Assembly: GCA_036397975.1 (NCBI GenBank)
Contig: DASWHW010000224.1
Coordinates: 1 to 15,004, forward strand
Reading direction: 5' to 3'
Length of the DNA: 15,004 bases
DNA from: SZUA-287 sp036397975
GTDB taxonomy: Bacteria > Bacteroidota > Ignavibacteria > UBA10030 > UBA6906
The notes beneath the pieces are model-generated. The model saw only the letters and a list, made by a program, of their open reading frames with translations, was not told where the DNA came from and did no database searches. A program made the translations under genes and the position numbers. This document shows, piece by piece, positions 7,546 through 14,871 of the stretch (position 1 is the first letter of the stretch; every line of letters starts with the position of its first letter).

Positions 7546-7561
7546 TGGCATGTGAGTTGAA
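7546..7561 (+). promoter_or_regulatory. Candidate sigma-54 (-24/-12) promoter of the ECF sigma/polysaccharide operon
   Basis: TGGCATGTGAGTTGAA aligns without gaps to the consensus TGGCACGRNNNTTGCW. The -24 GG is at 7547-7548 and TTG at 7557-7559 is correctly spaced. Mismatches are T for C at position 6, T for R at 8, and A for C in the -12 GC pair. The last of these affects a conserved base, so this is a good but imperfect match. The gene directly upstream encodes a sigma-54 activator. Transcription would start near 7572, about 46 bases before the sigma-factor ATG. No better primary-sigma promoter is visible in this gap. Confidence 0.4.
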
Positions 7562-7586
7562 CTAGGTTAACGCAGCCGTAGTTCAA
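7557..7586. repeat. Perfect 8-bp inverted repeat upstream of the ECF sigma gene
   Basis: TTGAACTA (7557-7564) and its exact reverse complement TAGTTCAA (7579-7586) are separated by 14 bases. Centre-to-centre spacing is 22 bases, two helical turns, as for an operator bound by a dimer. The left arm overlaps the -12 part of the sigma-54-like promoter, so a bound protein would block it. In RNA it could form an early leader hairpin. Confidence 0.55.
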
Positions 7587-7617
7587 TCCTCATTTTCTCT
7601 TACAAATCATTTTTCCT

Positions 7618-8175
7618 ATGTCGAACTCAACGGATGTAATTCAGTCTGAGGCAATTCCTCACATGCAATCACTCTTTAGTTTTGCTCTTCGTCTTTGCCG
7701 AAATATCGATGTCGCAAACGATCTGGTGCAGGAGACAATGCTGAAGGCGTGCAAGCACATTCATACCTATGAGCAGGGCTCGAACTGCCGTGCGTGGTTA
7801 TTTCAGATTTGCAAGAATTCGTACATCAACCTGTACCATCGTCGACGAATGCATGCTCTTCCTCTTTATGGTAACATCGAAGGACAGGAGTTTGCCTTGC
7901 TTCCAGAAAAAGTGATAGAACGATCGTATGAAACAAATCTGGATTTCTCGCTCAACGATGCTGTTTCAAATGCACTTCACCGTCTGCCTTTATGCTATCA
8001 GACCGTTTTGATTCTCGCGGATATCGAAGGTCAGACCTACGAAGAGATTTCAGATTTCATCGGGGTCCCGATGGGAACTGTCCGATCGCGACTTCATCGT
8101 GGTCGTAAAATTCTTGCGGGACTTCTTGAAGGGTACGCACGAAACTCAGGCTACATGTCTCCCCTCGCCAACTAG
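7618..8175 (+). CDS. ECF-type RNA polymerase sigma factor
   Basis: A 185-residue sigma-70-family protein of the extracytoplasmic function group, which directs RNA polymerase to a specific promoter set. Region 2 (about residues 17-80) includes ANDLVQETMLKACKH and the region 2.3/2.4 stretch CRAWLFQICKNSYINLYHRRR. Region 4 (about 115-170) has the helix-turn-helix QTYEEISDFIGVPMGTVRSRLHRG. There is no region 1.1 or region 3, as expected. No Shine-Dalgarno sequence precedes the ATG; the leader is A/T-rich. It is the first gene of a tightly packed run of seven. Sigma factors of this group are often followed by a membrane anti-sigma factor, but here the next gene is a soluble TPR protein. It may be controlled by transcription or by that TPR partner. 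Targets are unknown; a promoter-like GAAC/CGTA pair upstream has the wrong spacing for clear autoregulation. Confidence 0.93.
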   Translation: MSNSTDVIQSEAIPHMQSLFSFALRLCRNIDVANDLVQETMLKACKHIHTYEQGSNCRAWLFQICKNSYINLYHRRRMHALPLYGNIEGQEFALLPEKVIERSYETNLDFSLNDAVSNALHRLPLCYQTVLILADIEGQTYEEISDFIGVPMGTVRSRLHRGRKILAGLLEGYARNSGYMSPLAN

Positions 8176-8190
8176 ATGAAAAGGATAGAG

Positions 8191-8856
8191 ATGGACAATT
8201 ACCAACAAGCGATGGCAGAAGAAAGGAACGAAAACTTTCATGCCGCACTGAAGTTATTTGAAGATTGTCTTTCCCGGAACGATCTTGACAAGGGAGATGT
8301 CCTCTTTCACTGCGCATGGTGCCAGGAACATAATGAAGCAGGGGACAAAGAAGAAGCTACTCGATTATATTTTGAGGCAAGCAGAATCGCTCATTCGAAT
8401 GCCTGCCGATTGAACAGCATGTTCAGAGCGGGATGGTTGCTGATGCACGCAAAGGAGTATTCTCAGGCGGCGACCATGTTCCGTCACGCAATTGATTATG
8501 GGGATGTTGTTGACTTGAAAATTGAACCATATCAGCAAGCAGCGTACTGGTACGCCGTCTGCCTGGAGACAGAAGGTCAGTTTCTGGAGGCGCTTCAATG
8601 GTATCGGCTTGTGGAAGGACTTGCTCCGCAGCTGAGGCCGGAAAGCCACTGGCGCCAGGTGCATTGCCTGGAAAGCGTTGGCTCCTATGGCGATGCCGTG
8701 GAAGTTTGTAATCGGTTGGCGAAGCCGGCACCGGATGGATTTCCCGTGAGCAGATATAACATGCTCCGAGATCTTGCTGTGCGAGAAAGACAACTTCTCT
8801 CCGAATCTCTTTCAGATCCGTTTGATCCTCGCTCGCAAAGGAAAATGGCATCGTGA
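8191..8856 (+). CDS. TPR-repeat protein of unknown function, in the ECF sigma position for a partner
   Basis: A 221-residue soluble protein without signal peptide or membrane segment. It is built of TPR-like helical pairs: residues about 8-30, 37-66 (with GDKEEATRLYFEASRIA), 74-102, 115-145 (YAVCLETEGQFLEALQWYRLVEG) and 152-178. The last 20-30 residues are charged and probably disordered. Residues 40-47, HCAWCQEH, place two Cys and two His close together, which could bind a metal but sits inside a TPR helix. The ATG at 8191 is favoured because AAAAGGA lies at 8179-8185; an in-frame ATG at 8176, abutting the sigma-factor stop, has no ribosome site. It ends in a 4-base overlap with the next gene, whose N-terminal half has similar repeats. 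A role as sigma-factor partner or as scaffold for glycan synthesis is a guess. Confidence 0.8.
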   Translation: MDNYQQAMAEERNENFHAALKLFEDCLSRNDLDKGDVLFHCAWCQEHNEAGDKEEATRLYFEASRIAHSNACRLNSMFRAGWLLMHAKEYSQAATMFRHAIDYGDVVDLKIEPYQQAAYWYAVCLETEGQFLEALQWYRLVEGLAPQLRPESHWRQVHCLESVGSYGDAVEVCNRLAKPAPDGFPVSRYNMLRDLAVRERQLLSESLSDPFDPRSQRKMAS

Positions 8857-10721
8857 TTACGCAGCTGCGATATCTCCCACAAGAAACCCCCGAACCGGAA
8901 CATCTTGCGTTTATCGCATTCTCAGGTCAGCATGACGTTGCACACGGGGTTTTCAAACGAATCCCGGAGGACATCCGTGAGTCATACGGGACAAAGTACG
9001 TCTTTTCTGAAGTCACCATTGGCGGCATCAACACTCTGCGGAAACTCCTCGCGAACTCGGCGCAGGTTGATGCGCATGAGGAGAAACAATTTCTTGACGA
9101 TACCGTGCGATCGTTCGTACGATACTGTCATGAGCTGAATTCATTTCCGAAAGAGTTGTTTGATACGCTCCTCCGATGGGCAGATGAACTGAACCGCCTT
9201 TCCCGCCTCGAAGAGGCGTTGTTCTGGTACAACGAAGCCCTTGAACTTGGCGTAAAGAACTTTCCACACTTTTATTCCAGAGCCTTGCTCGGAAAGGCTC
9301 ACACGCTCAACTGCATCGGAAAATTTGACGAGGCAAAAGATTTGCTGCTCTCATTGATCGAGCGACCGTACATGATCACGGAGAGAAATCTCATACCGGA
9401 ATTGTTGTTCACGCTTGGAAGGGATTCGTTGCTGACAGGAAATGTCTTGCGGTACAAGCAACTTCTCTTTCAAGGACTGAGACATTTCTACACAAACATG
9501 GAGAATAGAAAGACACTTGTAGAACAACTCGGAAAGACGTATCGGAAAAAGCGCCAGCTAATGCTGGATTCCGACATTGGCATTGCCAACAGGTTCCTCT
9601 ACGTCCTCCACCGTGTCTATTTTGCTCTCAACGATTTGCGGGTGCTGCGTCTCGCGGGGATTGCACCATCACTACGCTACACAATCCTTGGTTTCATTTA
9701 CCTCCTGAATTACTATAGGGTGGGCTCAATGCGGGAACGGCTGTCGCCGACTTCCCTGTTGATGAAGGGCATTGGGCTCACCCGAACAATTTCCCCTCAT
9801 AGCGCGAAGAGAGACATTCTTGTCACCCGCGGGATGGGAGGCATCGGGGATCTTCTCATGATGACCCCGGGTTTGCACGCGCTGAAAGAGATGTATCCCG
9901 AGAAAGAGATCCACCTGGCTATCCCCAAACGATACTTCCCCATCTTCAAGCATAACCCTGACGTGAAATTGGTCGATATCGAAGAGACGTCGCTTGATCA
10001 CCTCCGCTACCGCAAGTGGTTTAACTTTACCGACTGCCCTGCATCCCGCGTCGAAGCGCGCATCGCACCGAAGGTAAAGAAGAATCGGATTGAGATATTC
10101 GCAAAGGCACTGGGGGTCCGCTTGATTCACCGGTGGAAGATGGATTACCAGCCGCGTTACTTTATCTCTGATGAAGAACGAGAAATCAAAGGTGATTTTT
10201 GGGCGAAGAATAATCTCGACGGTAGGCCGGTGATTGGAATACAGCTTCGTTCGGAGGAAATATATCGCGATTTCCCCCATATGAAAGAGCTTGCACGTGA
10301 ACTTGCGAAGGAGTATCACGTCATCGTGTTTGATACTGAACCGATTGAAGGGTACGAAGATTCGGGCATCATAAAGCTCAGCGGTGTCTCTCTTCGTGTT
10401 GCATTTTCGATTGCATCGGGCTGCGATGTTATCGTTGCTCCCGATTCATCGTTTGTTCATTTCGCTGGCGCAATGGATATCCCCTGCGTTGCGCTCTATG
10501 GTCCAATCGACGGTCTGGTTCGGACAAAAGACTATCCCCGCTGCACACCTATCGATGTCCGTGAATCGCTTGGTTGCATTGCATGTTGGAGAAACGAACA
10601 AATTCCTTGCAAACTGACGGAAATGCGTACGAGCGCATGTCTGTCAAACATTCCAATCCAAAAAATACAGGTGGCAGTTCGCTCTGCCATGGAAAGGCTG
10701 TCGACATATGGTAACAAGTAA
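8853..10721 (+). CDS. TPR domain fused to glycosyltransferase family 9 (heptosyltransferase-like)
   Basis: A 622-residue fusion. Residues about 100-240 contain TPR-like repeats (LNRLSRLEEALFWYNEALELG, GKAHTLNCIGKFDEAKDLLL). Residues about 320-610 form a two-lobed GT-B glycosyltransferase of family 9, whose known members transfer ADP-heptose to lipopolysaccharide core. Family signs are RDILVTRGMGGIGDLLMMTPG (320-340), the nucleotide-sugar site APDSSFVHFAGAMDIPCVALYGP (529-551), and a Cys-rich C-terminal stretch (C564, C575, C578, C586, C596). Ordinary members are about 330-370 residues, so the N-terminal 300 residues are extra. It starts at GTG 8853, overlapping the previous stop (GTGA), with AAAGGA (8837-8842) upstream; no ATG is available before residue 173. 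It probably adds a sugar to the glycan exported by the downstream ABC system. The donor sugar is unknown. Confidence 0.9.
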   Translation: MITQLRYLPQETPEPEHLAFIAFSGQHDVAHGVFKRIPEDIRESYGTKYVFSEVTIGGINTLRKLLANSAQVDAHEEKQFLDDTVRSFVRYCHELNSFPKELFDTLLRWADELNRLSRLEEALFWYNEALELGVKNFPHFYSRALLGKAHTLNCIGKFDEAKDLLLSLIERPYMITERNLIPELLFTLGRDSLLTGNVLRYKQLLFQGLRHFYTNMENRKTLVEQLGKTYRKKRQLMLDSDIGIANRFLYVLHRVYFALNDLRVLRLAGIAPSLRYTILGFIYLLNYYRVGSMRERLSPTSLLMKGIGLTRTISPHSAKRDILVTRGMGGIGDLLMMTPGLHALKEMYPEKEIHLAIPKRYFPIFKHNPDVKLVDIEETSLDHLRYRKWFNFTDCPASRVEARIAPKVKKNRIEIFAKALGVRLIHRWKMDYQPRYFISDEEREIKGDFWAKNNLDGRPVIGIQLRSEEIYRDFPHMKELARELAKEYHVIVFDTEPIEGYEDSGIIKLSGVSLRVAFSIASGCDVIVAPDSSFVHFAGAMDIPCVALYGPIDGLVRTKDYPRCTPIDVRESLGCIACWRNEQIPCKLTEMRTSACLSNIPIQKIQVAVRSAMERLSTYGNK

Positions 10722-12078
10722 ATTCTGCGACGCGGCCGATTGGTTCGATCCAGAGATTCAGGATATCATCCTTCAACAATTACGGGAGACTCCTCGCTTT
10801 CACCGTAAGCAGTGGGAATTCGCCTCGATCTTTCGCGCATTGAAGCACAATGGGAAATTGCACTCGAAATCCAAAGGGCTTTCGGTAGGCGGAGGCGTCG
10901 AGCGACTTCTCTATTCGATCGCACCCCATGTGGGCTCCCTGTTGGTGACGGACCTATACGACGAACAAACAACATGGGATTGTGCCCGTACGTCCGATCC
11001 TGAAGTATTTGTCAAGTCACAAAAGCCCTTTCCTGTGGATGATCAAAATATATCTGTAAAGCGCATGGACATGCGATCTCTCGATCTCGAAAATGAGACT
11101 TTCGATTTCTGCTACTCCACATGCGCGGTTGAGCATATCGGTCACCATGACGACTTCTTACGACACTTCAATGAAGTCGCGAGGGTGCTCAAACAAAACG
11201 GTCTCTACGTGATGACTACCGAGGTTTCGTACAATAATGAAGTTATCCATGATGATCACAATTATGTGTTCACGCTGGAATTCATGGGAAAGATACTTGA
11301 TGAATCAGACCTGGAGCCGATCGGGATGTTCGACGCTTCAATATCGCCCCATCGAATCAACAGGCCGCTTCCATCGAACTTGGGAGATCTGAATTCTTTC
11401 CACCCTGCCACTCTTGCGGAAGACATCATTCGCGAGGGTCCACATCTGCAACTCTTGCGTGGAAAACACCCTTTTACCTGTGGTCTTTTTCTTTTGCAAA
11501 AGCGTCAAGGGAAAAAAGGGCTGGAAGTGAATCGCCTCCCATCGACACGGACGTTGATGGAAAAGGGAGTGAAAGAGTATGCGGAGAGTCTCAATAAATC
11601 CGTTGTCACGCTTAATCCATACTCTATGATTGCCGGGGAGAAGTCGCGGTTCTGTGCCGACCATCGGGAGTTTTTTGCGGACCAGATCAATCAGCAGGCA
11701 GATGATACGGTTTTTCACACTGATTACTTCTGGTTGGGTTCTGCGAGGCGGCACTTCGAAGTCGAACTCTCTTTGCCGAAGCCACATCGCGGGACCGAAC
11801 TCGAGATCCGCATCCATCGTTTTAGAACGCTGAACTCGCAGGAAGTAGAATGCGTGGAACAGATACTTGTTCCGTTGTCTCAGGATCGGCTGAATGTACA
11901 CCTGGAGGTCGAAACAAACGAGGATTATAGTTATGCGATTCTGGGCAAGCAAAAGGGTGCAACAGTATTGTACGAAAACATATCGATAGAGAGCTGGACG
12001 AATTCTCTTTCACAGCAGATGCGAAAGTCTAAACGGGTTGCCTCTCTGCCGTCCGAGAGTGAGGTGTTCGTTTCATGA
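10708..12078 (+). CDS. SAM-dependent class I methyltransferase with extra C-terminal domain
   Basis: A 456-residue protein. The N-terminal half is a Rossmann-fold methyltransferase: the SAM-binding loop GLSVGGGVERLL (57-68), acidic strand end TDLY (D82), RMDMRSL (119-125), the motif IV region FDFCYSTCAVEHI (132-144) and ARVLKQNGLYVMTTE (158-172). The glycine loop is GGG-type rather than the common GxGxG. After about residue 330 there is a separate stretch rich in alternating polar and hydrophobic residues (RRHFEVELSLPKPHRGTELEIRIHRF), which looks like a beta-sandwich. The position just before the Wzm/Wzt exporter genes suggests it methylates a sugar of the exported polysaccharide, possibly its end. 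The ATG overlaps the previous gene by 14 bases, with GGAAAGG at 10691-10697, and the stop shares ATGA with the next gene. The substrate is unproven. Confidence 0.85.
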   Translation: MVTSKFCDAADWFDPEIQDIILQQLRETPRFHRKQWEFASIFRALKHNGKLHSKSKGLSVGGGVERLLYSIAPHVGSLLVTDLYDEQTTWDCARTSDPEVFVKSQKPFPVDDQNISVKRMDMRSLDLENETFDFCYSTCAVEHIGHHDDFLRHFNEVARVLKQNGLYVMTTEVSYNNEVIHDDHNYVFTLEFMGKILDESDLEPIGMFDASISPHRINRPLPSNLGDLNSFHPATLAEDIIREGPHLQLLRGKHPFTCGLFLLQKRQGKKGLEVNRLPSTRTLMEKGVKEYAESLNKSVVTLNPYSMIAGEKSRFCADHREFFADQINQQADDTVFHTDYFWLGSARRHFEVELSLPKPHRGTELEIRIHRFRTLNSQEVECVEQILVPLSQDRLNVHLEVETNEDYSYAILGKQKGATVLYENISIESWTNSLSQQMRKSKRVASLPSESEVFVS

Positions 12079-12839
12079 ACACCCTGGCCATTCAGTTTGC
12101 GTGGATGTATGCACTCAGTCAGCTGAAGCTGAAGTACCGATACACATTTCTCGGTGTTCTCTGGAATCTGATTGAGCCAGCCCTCTTTCTCGCTGTCCTC
12201 AGCATCGTCTTCTCAATCATTAATAAGATGGATATCGCTGACTACGCGGTCTTTCTCTTTGCTGCACTCGTGCCATGGCGATACTTCGAGAAGGTTGTGA
12301 ACGCGTGCATGGAGTCGATAGTTTCCGGCGATTGGCTCCTGAAGAAGCTTCCGGTATCGGCGTTCTCGCTTCCGGTGAGTCGATGGATGCAAGCGACAGT
12401 TGAATTCTCTTTTTCGCTCGTCGTCGTTTTCGCGTTTTATGCGTTCTTCAAACCAACATGGACGTCCCACCTGATGGTTCTTCCGTTTGCAATCATTTCG
12501 TGGAGTATCGTAAGCTTAGGTGCGGGATTGATTGCGGCGGTGCTGTTCACGTTTTTCCGGGATGTCAAACCTCTTGTGCAGTTGGTGCTGATGCTCCTTT
12601 TCTTCTCTTCACCTATTCTCTTCCGGCCGGACATCTTTGCTGAACACACTTTACAAGCGACACTCTTGCAATGGCATCCGCTTACGTACTTCGCAGCACT
12701 GTTCCAGAAACCGATCTACTTCTCCACCTGGCCAAGTGTCACTGATTGGGTGGTCACCACCATAGTCGGTCTAGGCTCTGTTGGCGGAGGGTATGTATTA
12801 GTACGGTCAACCAAGAAACATTTCTACTTCTATTTGTGA
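12075..12839 (+). CDS. wzm: ABC-2 type polysaccharide export permease, Wzm/TagG-like
   Basis: A 254-residue inner-membrane permease with about six hydrophobic segments (roughly residues 32-50, 57-74, 108-126, 132-160, 166-186 and 223-243). The N-terminal block LKYRYTFLGVLWNLIEP and the later block FFRDVKPLVQLVLMLLFFSSPILF are hallmarks of the O-antigen/teichoic acid exporter permeases. Length matches the family (about 250-280). With the ATPase encoded next it should form a channel that moves lipid-linked polysaccharide across the inner membrane. The start overlaps the previous stop (ATGA, 12075-12078), which suggests translational coupling. The end is 2 bases before the ATPase start. Confidence 0.92.
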   Translation: MNTLAIQFAWMYALSQLKLKYRYTFLGVLWNLIEPALFLAVLSIVFSIINKMDIADYAVFLFAALVPWRYFEKVVNACMESIVSGDWLLKKLPVSAFSLPVSRWMQATVEFSFSLVVVFAFYAFFKPTWTSHLMVLPFAIISWSIVSLGAGLIAAVLFTFFRDVKPLVQLVLMLLFFSSPILFRPDIFAEHTLQATLLQWHPLTYFAALFQKPIYFSTWPSVTDWVVTTIVGLGSVGGGYVLVRSTKKHFYFYL

Positions 12840-12841
12840 AC

Positions 12842-13591
12842 ATGCAGAACCTGGCCTTCAAACTTGATAATGTCTCTGTCCGTTTCCGGCGGAATGCCGT
12901 TCTCCATCGAAGCCTGAAACAAGGACTGTCGCAGATAATACACCGTGGAGCAGCTGAGGAATTTCGGGCACTCTCAAACATCTCGTTGGAGATCCGGGAC
13001 GGAGAACACGTGGGAATAATCGGGCGCAATGGGGCGGGGAAATCTACTCTGTTGCGAGTATTGACGAGGGTTATCGAGCCCCAGACAGGGTCGGTCTACA
13101 CCAACGGATTCAAGCATGTCGTCCCGCTGTTGGAGCTAGGCATTGGTTTTCATCCGGATCTGTCTGGAAGGGAAAACTGCATTCTTGCGGGACATCTCAT
13201 GGGATATTCCCGGACCGAAATCAGGAAGAAGATTCCTGACATCATCCGCTTTTCAGAGCTGGGGGAGTTCTTCGATCAGCCGGTGAAAACCTATTCCTCC
13301 GGCATGTATGCACGACTTGCGTTCGCCCTTGCAACCGACGTTGTGCCAGAGGTGCTTCTCGTGGATGAGGTATTTGGAGTCGGCGACGAGTTCTTCATAC
13401 GAAAATGCGTCGTGCGGATGCAGCGATTAATGAGCGCCGGGACGACCACCGTTCTCGTTTCACACAACATAGATTTCCTTGTGCGGCAGTGTACTCGTTT
13501 GATTTGGCTGGACGGAGGAATGCTGGTGATGGATGGTGAACCGCAGGACGTGGCTCTTGAATATCGACAACAAAACGGCAGGGCGGCGTGA
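12842..13591 (+). CDS. wzt: ABC polysaccharide export ATPase, Wzt/TagH-like, without carbohydrate-binding tail
   Basis: A 249-residue ATPase that powers the permease encoded just upstream. Walker A is GRNGAGKST (61-69). The segment VVPLLELGIGFHPDLSGREN (93-112) and the signature YSSGMYARLAFALA (151-164) are typical of the O-antigen/teichoic acid export group. Walker B is VLLVDEVFGVGDEFF (171-185), with catalytic E176, and the H-loop is VLVSHN (H208). It stops at the end of the nucleotide-binding domain. Wzt proteins that recognise a capped chain carry a C-terminal domain of about 150 or more residues, absent here. This suggests export not gated by that domain, or recognition by another protein. 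The ATG at 12842 is preferred; a GTG at 12836, overlapping the permease stop as GTGA, is the alternative. Confidence 0.93.
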   Translation: MQNLAFKLDNVSVRFRRNAVLHRSLKQGLSQIIHRGAAEEFRALSNISLEIRDGEHVGIIGRNGAGKSTLLRVLTRVIEPQTGSVYTNGFKHVVPLLELGIGFHPDLSGRENCILAGHLMGYSRTEIRKKIPDIIRFSELGEFFDQPVKTYSSGMYARLAFALATDVVPEVLLVDEVFGVGDEFFIRKCVVRMQRLMSAGTTTVLVSHNIDFLVRQCTRLIWLDGGMLVMDGEPQDVALEYRQQNGRAA

Positions 13592-14856
13592 TGAAATCAA
13601 AGCCCGATGGATCCTCCTCCATAACGATGGTCATCAACGCCACGAATGTGGGCCGGTACCTGGATGGCATTAGTGTCTACACACTGAACATTCTCAGAGA
13701 ATTAGCTGGTCTTCAGACACATCTCCGGTTTATCATTTATGTGAATCGGGCCTGCGCTGGTCACCTTGAGAAAATACGATTCGGGGACAACTGTTCGGTC
13801 AGATGGATAGGCGAAAGTGTCTCTCCGGATCACGGATTCAGAGGCCAGTTCTTGCGCCTTCTTGTCGCGCAGTGGATTTCCTGGAAACACAGAGCAATTC
13901 CCCTGTTTGCCGCCAGCCAACTAGAATCTGCGTTCTTCCGGCGCCGACAAGTGATCATGGTACACGATGTGATTCCCTACTTGTTTCGTCGGTGGCACAA
14001 GAAACAGTATTACTTCTTTCGCTTGTGCCTCCCGTTCATCTTGAAGAAAGCGCAAGCGATTATCACCCCATCATACCACACTCAGGGATTGCTTCAACAG
14101 GTGTTTGGTGTGTCGGAGACAAAGCTCCACGTTATTCCCAATGGAATTCAGAGAGAGTTTCATCCGCCTGCGAAGAGTTCCGTCCACCAGCGAGAGAACT
14201 TCATCCTGTTCACCGGTCGCATCGCTCCCATGAAGAATCTGAAAGGCCTTCTGAAAGCGTTTTCGATGATTCAACATCTGATTCCTCACACACTGGTGAT
14301 CGTTGGATACGGGAAAACTCATCGAACAAAACTCCTCTCCCCTGAAAATCTTGCCAGTCTCAAGATCGATTCGCAGAGAGTAGTGATTAAAGGGTCTGTG
14401 TCGACAATGGAGTTATCGGAACTCTACCGGCGGGCAGCGATGGTTATGGTTCCCTCGTTCTATGAAGGTTTTGGACTGCCGCCGCTCGAAGCCATGGCGT
14501 CTGGTTGTCCGGTGGTTGCTTCGAATGTCTCAAGCATTCCCGAAGTCTGCGGTGATTCAGTCTACTACGTCGATCCGTATGTTCCGTACTCCATCGCCCT
14601 CGGGATGAGACGAGTCCTGGAAAACCCGGGATTGAAAGAGCAACTTGTCGCGCGAGGCCTGAAGCAAGCCTCGTACTTCAATTGGAGAAAATCGGCAGAA
14701 TGCCACTTGAGCATTTTTCAGCGGGTTGCGGAAGAGTGCATCCCGGAAAGGATGCCCAAACAGGTGCGGCCCCCAGCACCGATGTTCACGCCGGGTTTGT
14801 TACATCGGGTTCATCGTGATCCGGCATTGGCTATGATTGATGTTCACGCCAAGTGA
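13591..14856 (+). CDS. Glycosyltransferase family 4 (GT-B, mannosyltransferase-like)
   Basis: A 421-residue retaining glycosyltransferase of the GT4 type. The N-terminal lobe has the acceptor-side loop INATNVGRYLDGISVY (15-30) and MVHDVIPY (123-130). The C-terminal lobe has VIPNGI (181-186), LFTGRIAPMKNLKGLLKAF (206-224) and the donor-site motif FYEGFGLPPLEAMASGCPVVAS (290-311), with both conserved Glu (E292, E300). Closest in general form to the WbaZ/mannosyltransferase-like members, though the sugar cannot be assigned. The last 35 or so residues (Pro-rich, then HRVHRDPALAMIDVHAK) are beyond the usual domain. The ATG at 13591 overlaps the Wzt stop by one base (TGATG); a GTG at 13588 is the alternative. 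It is the last gene of the run and probably extends or caps the exported glycan. Confidence 0.92.
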   Translation: MKSKPDGSSSITMVINATNVGRYLDGISVYTLNILRELAGLQTHLRFIIYVNRACAGHLEKIRFGDNCSVRWIGESVSPDHGFRGQFLRLLVAQWISWKHRAIPLFAASQLESAFFRRRQVIMVHDVIPYLFRRWHKKQYYFFRLCLPFILKKAQAIITPSYHTQGLLQQVFGVSETKLHVIPNGIQREFHPPAKSSVHQRENFILFTGRIAPMKNLKGLLKAFSMIQHLIPHTLVIVGYGKTHRTKLLSPENLASLKIDSQRVVIKGSVSTMELSELYRRAAMVMVPSFYEGFGLPPLEAMASGCPVVASNVSSIPEVCGDSVYYVDPYVPYSIALGMRRVLENPGLKEQLVARGLKQASYFNWRKSAECHLSIFQRVAEECIPERMPKQVRPPAPMFTPGLLHRVHRDPALAMIDVHAK

Positions 14857-14871
14857 ACTTCATAAGATATG

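Noticed and set aside
7557..7580. Autoregulatory ECF promoter (TTGAAC ... CGTA) upstream of the sigma gene
   Set aside because: The boxes resemble ECF -35 and -10 elements, but only 14 bases separate them where about 16-17 are normal. They are also largely accounted for by the inverted repeat and the sigma-54-like element.
9726..10319. 197-codon minus-strand open frame within the TPR-GT9 gene
   Set aside because: Opposite conserved glycosyltransferase sequence; residues look like a shadow translation, with no family features.
12746..12841. Longer N-terminus for the Wzt-like ATPase
   Set aside because: It would overlap the permease by 94 bases and add a His/Arg-rich sequence that translates the permease gene out of frame; homologues begin near residue 1 of the 12842 start.
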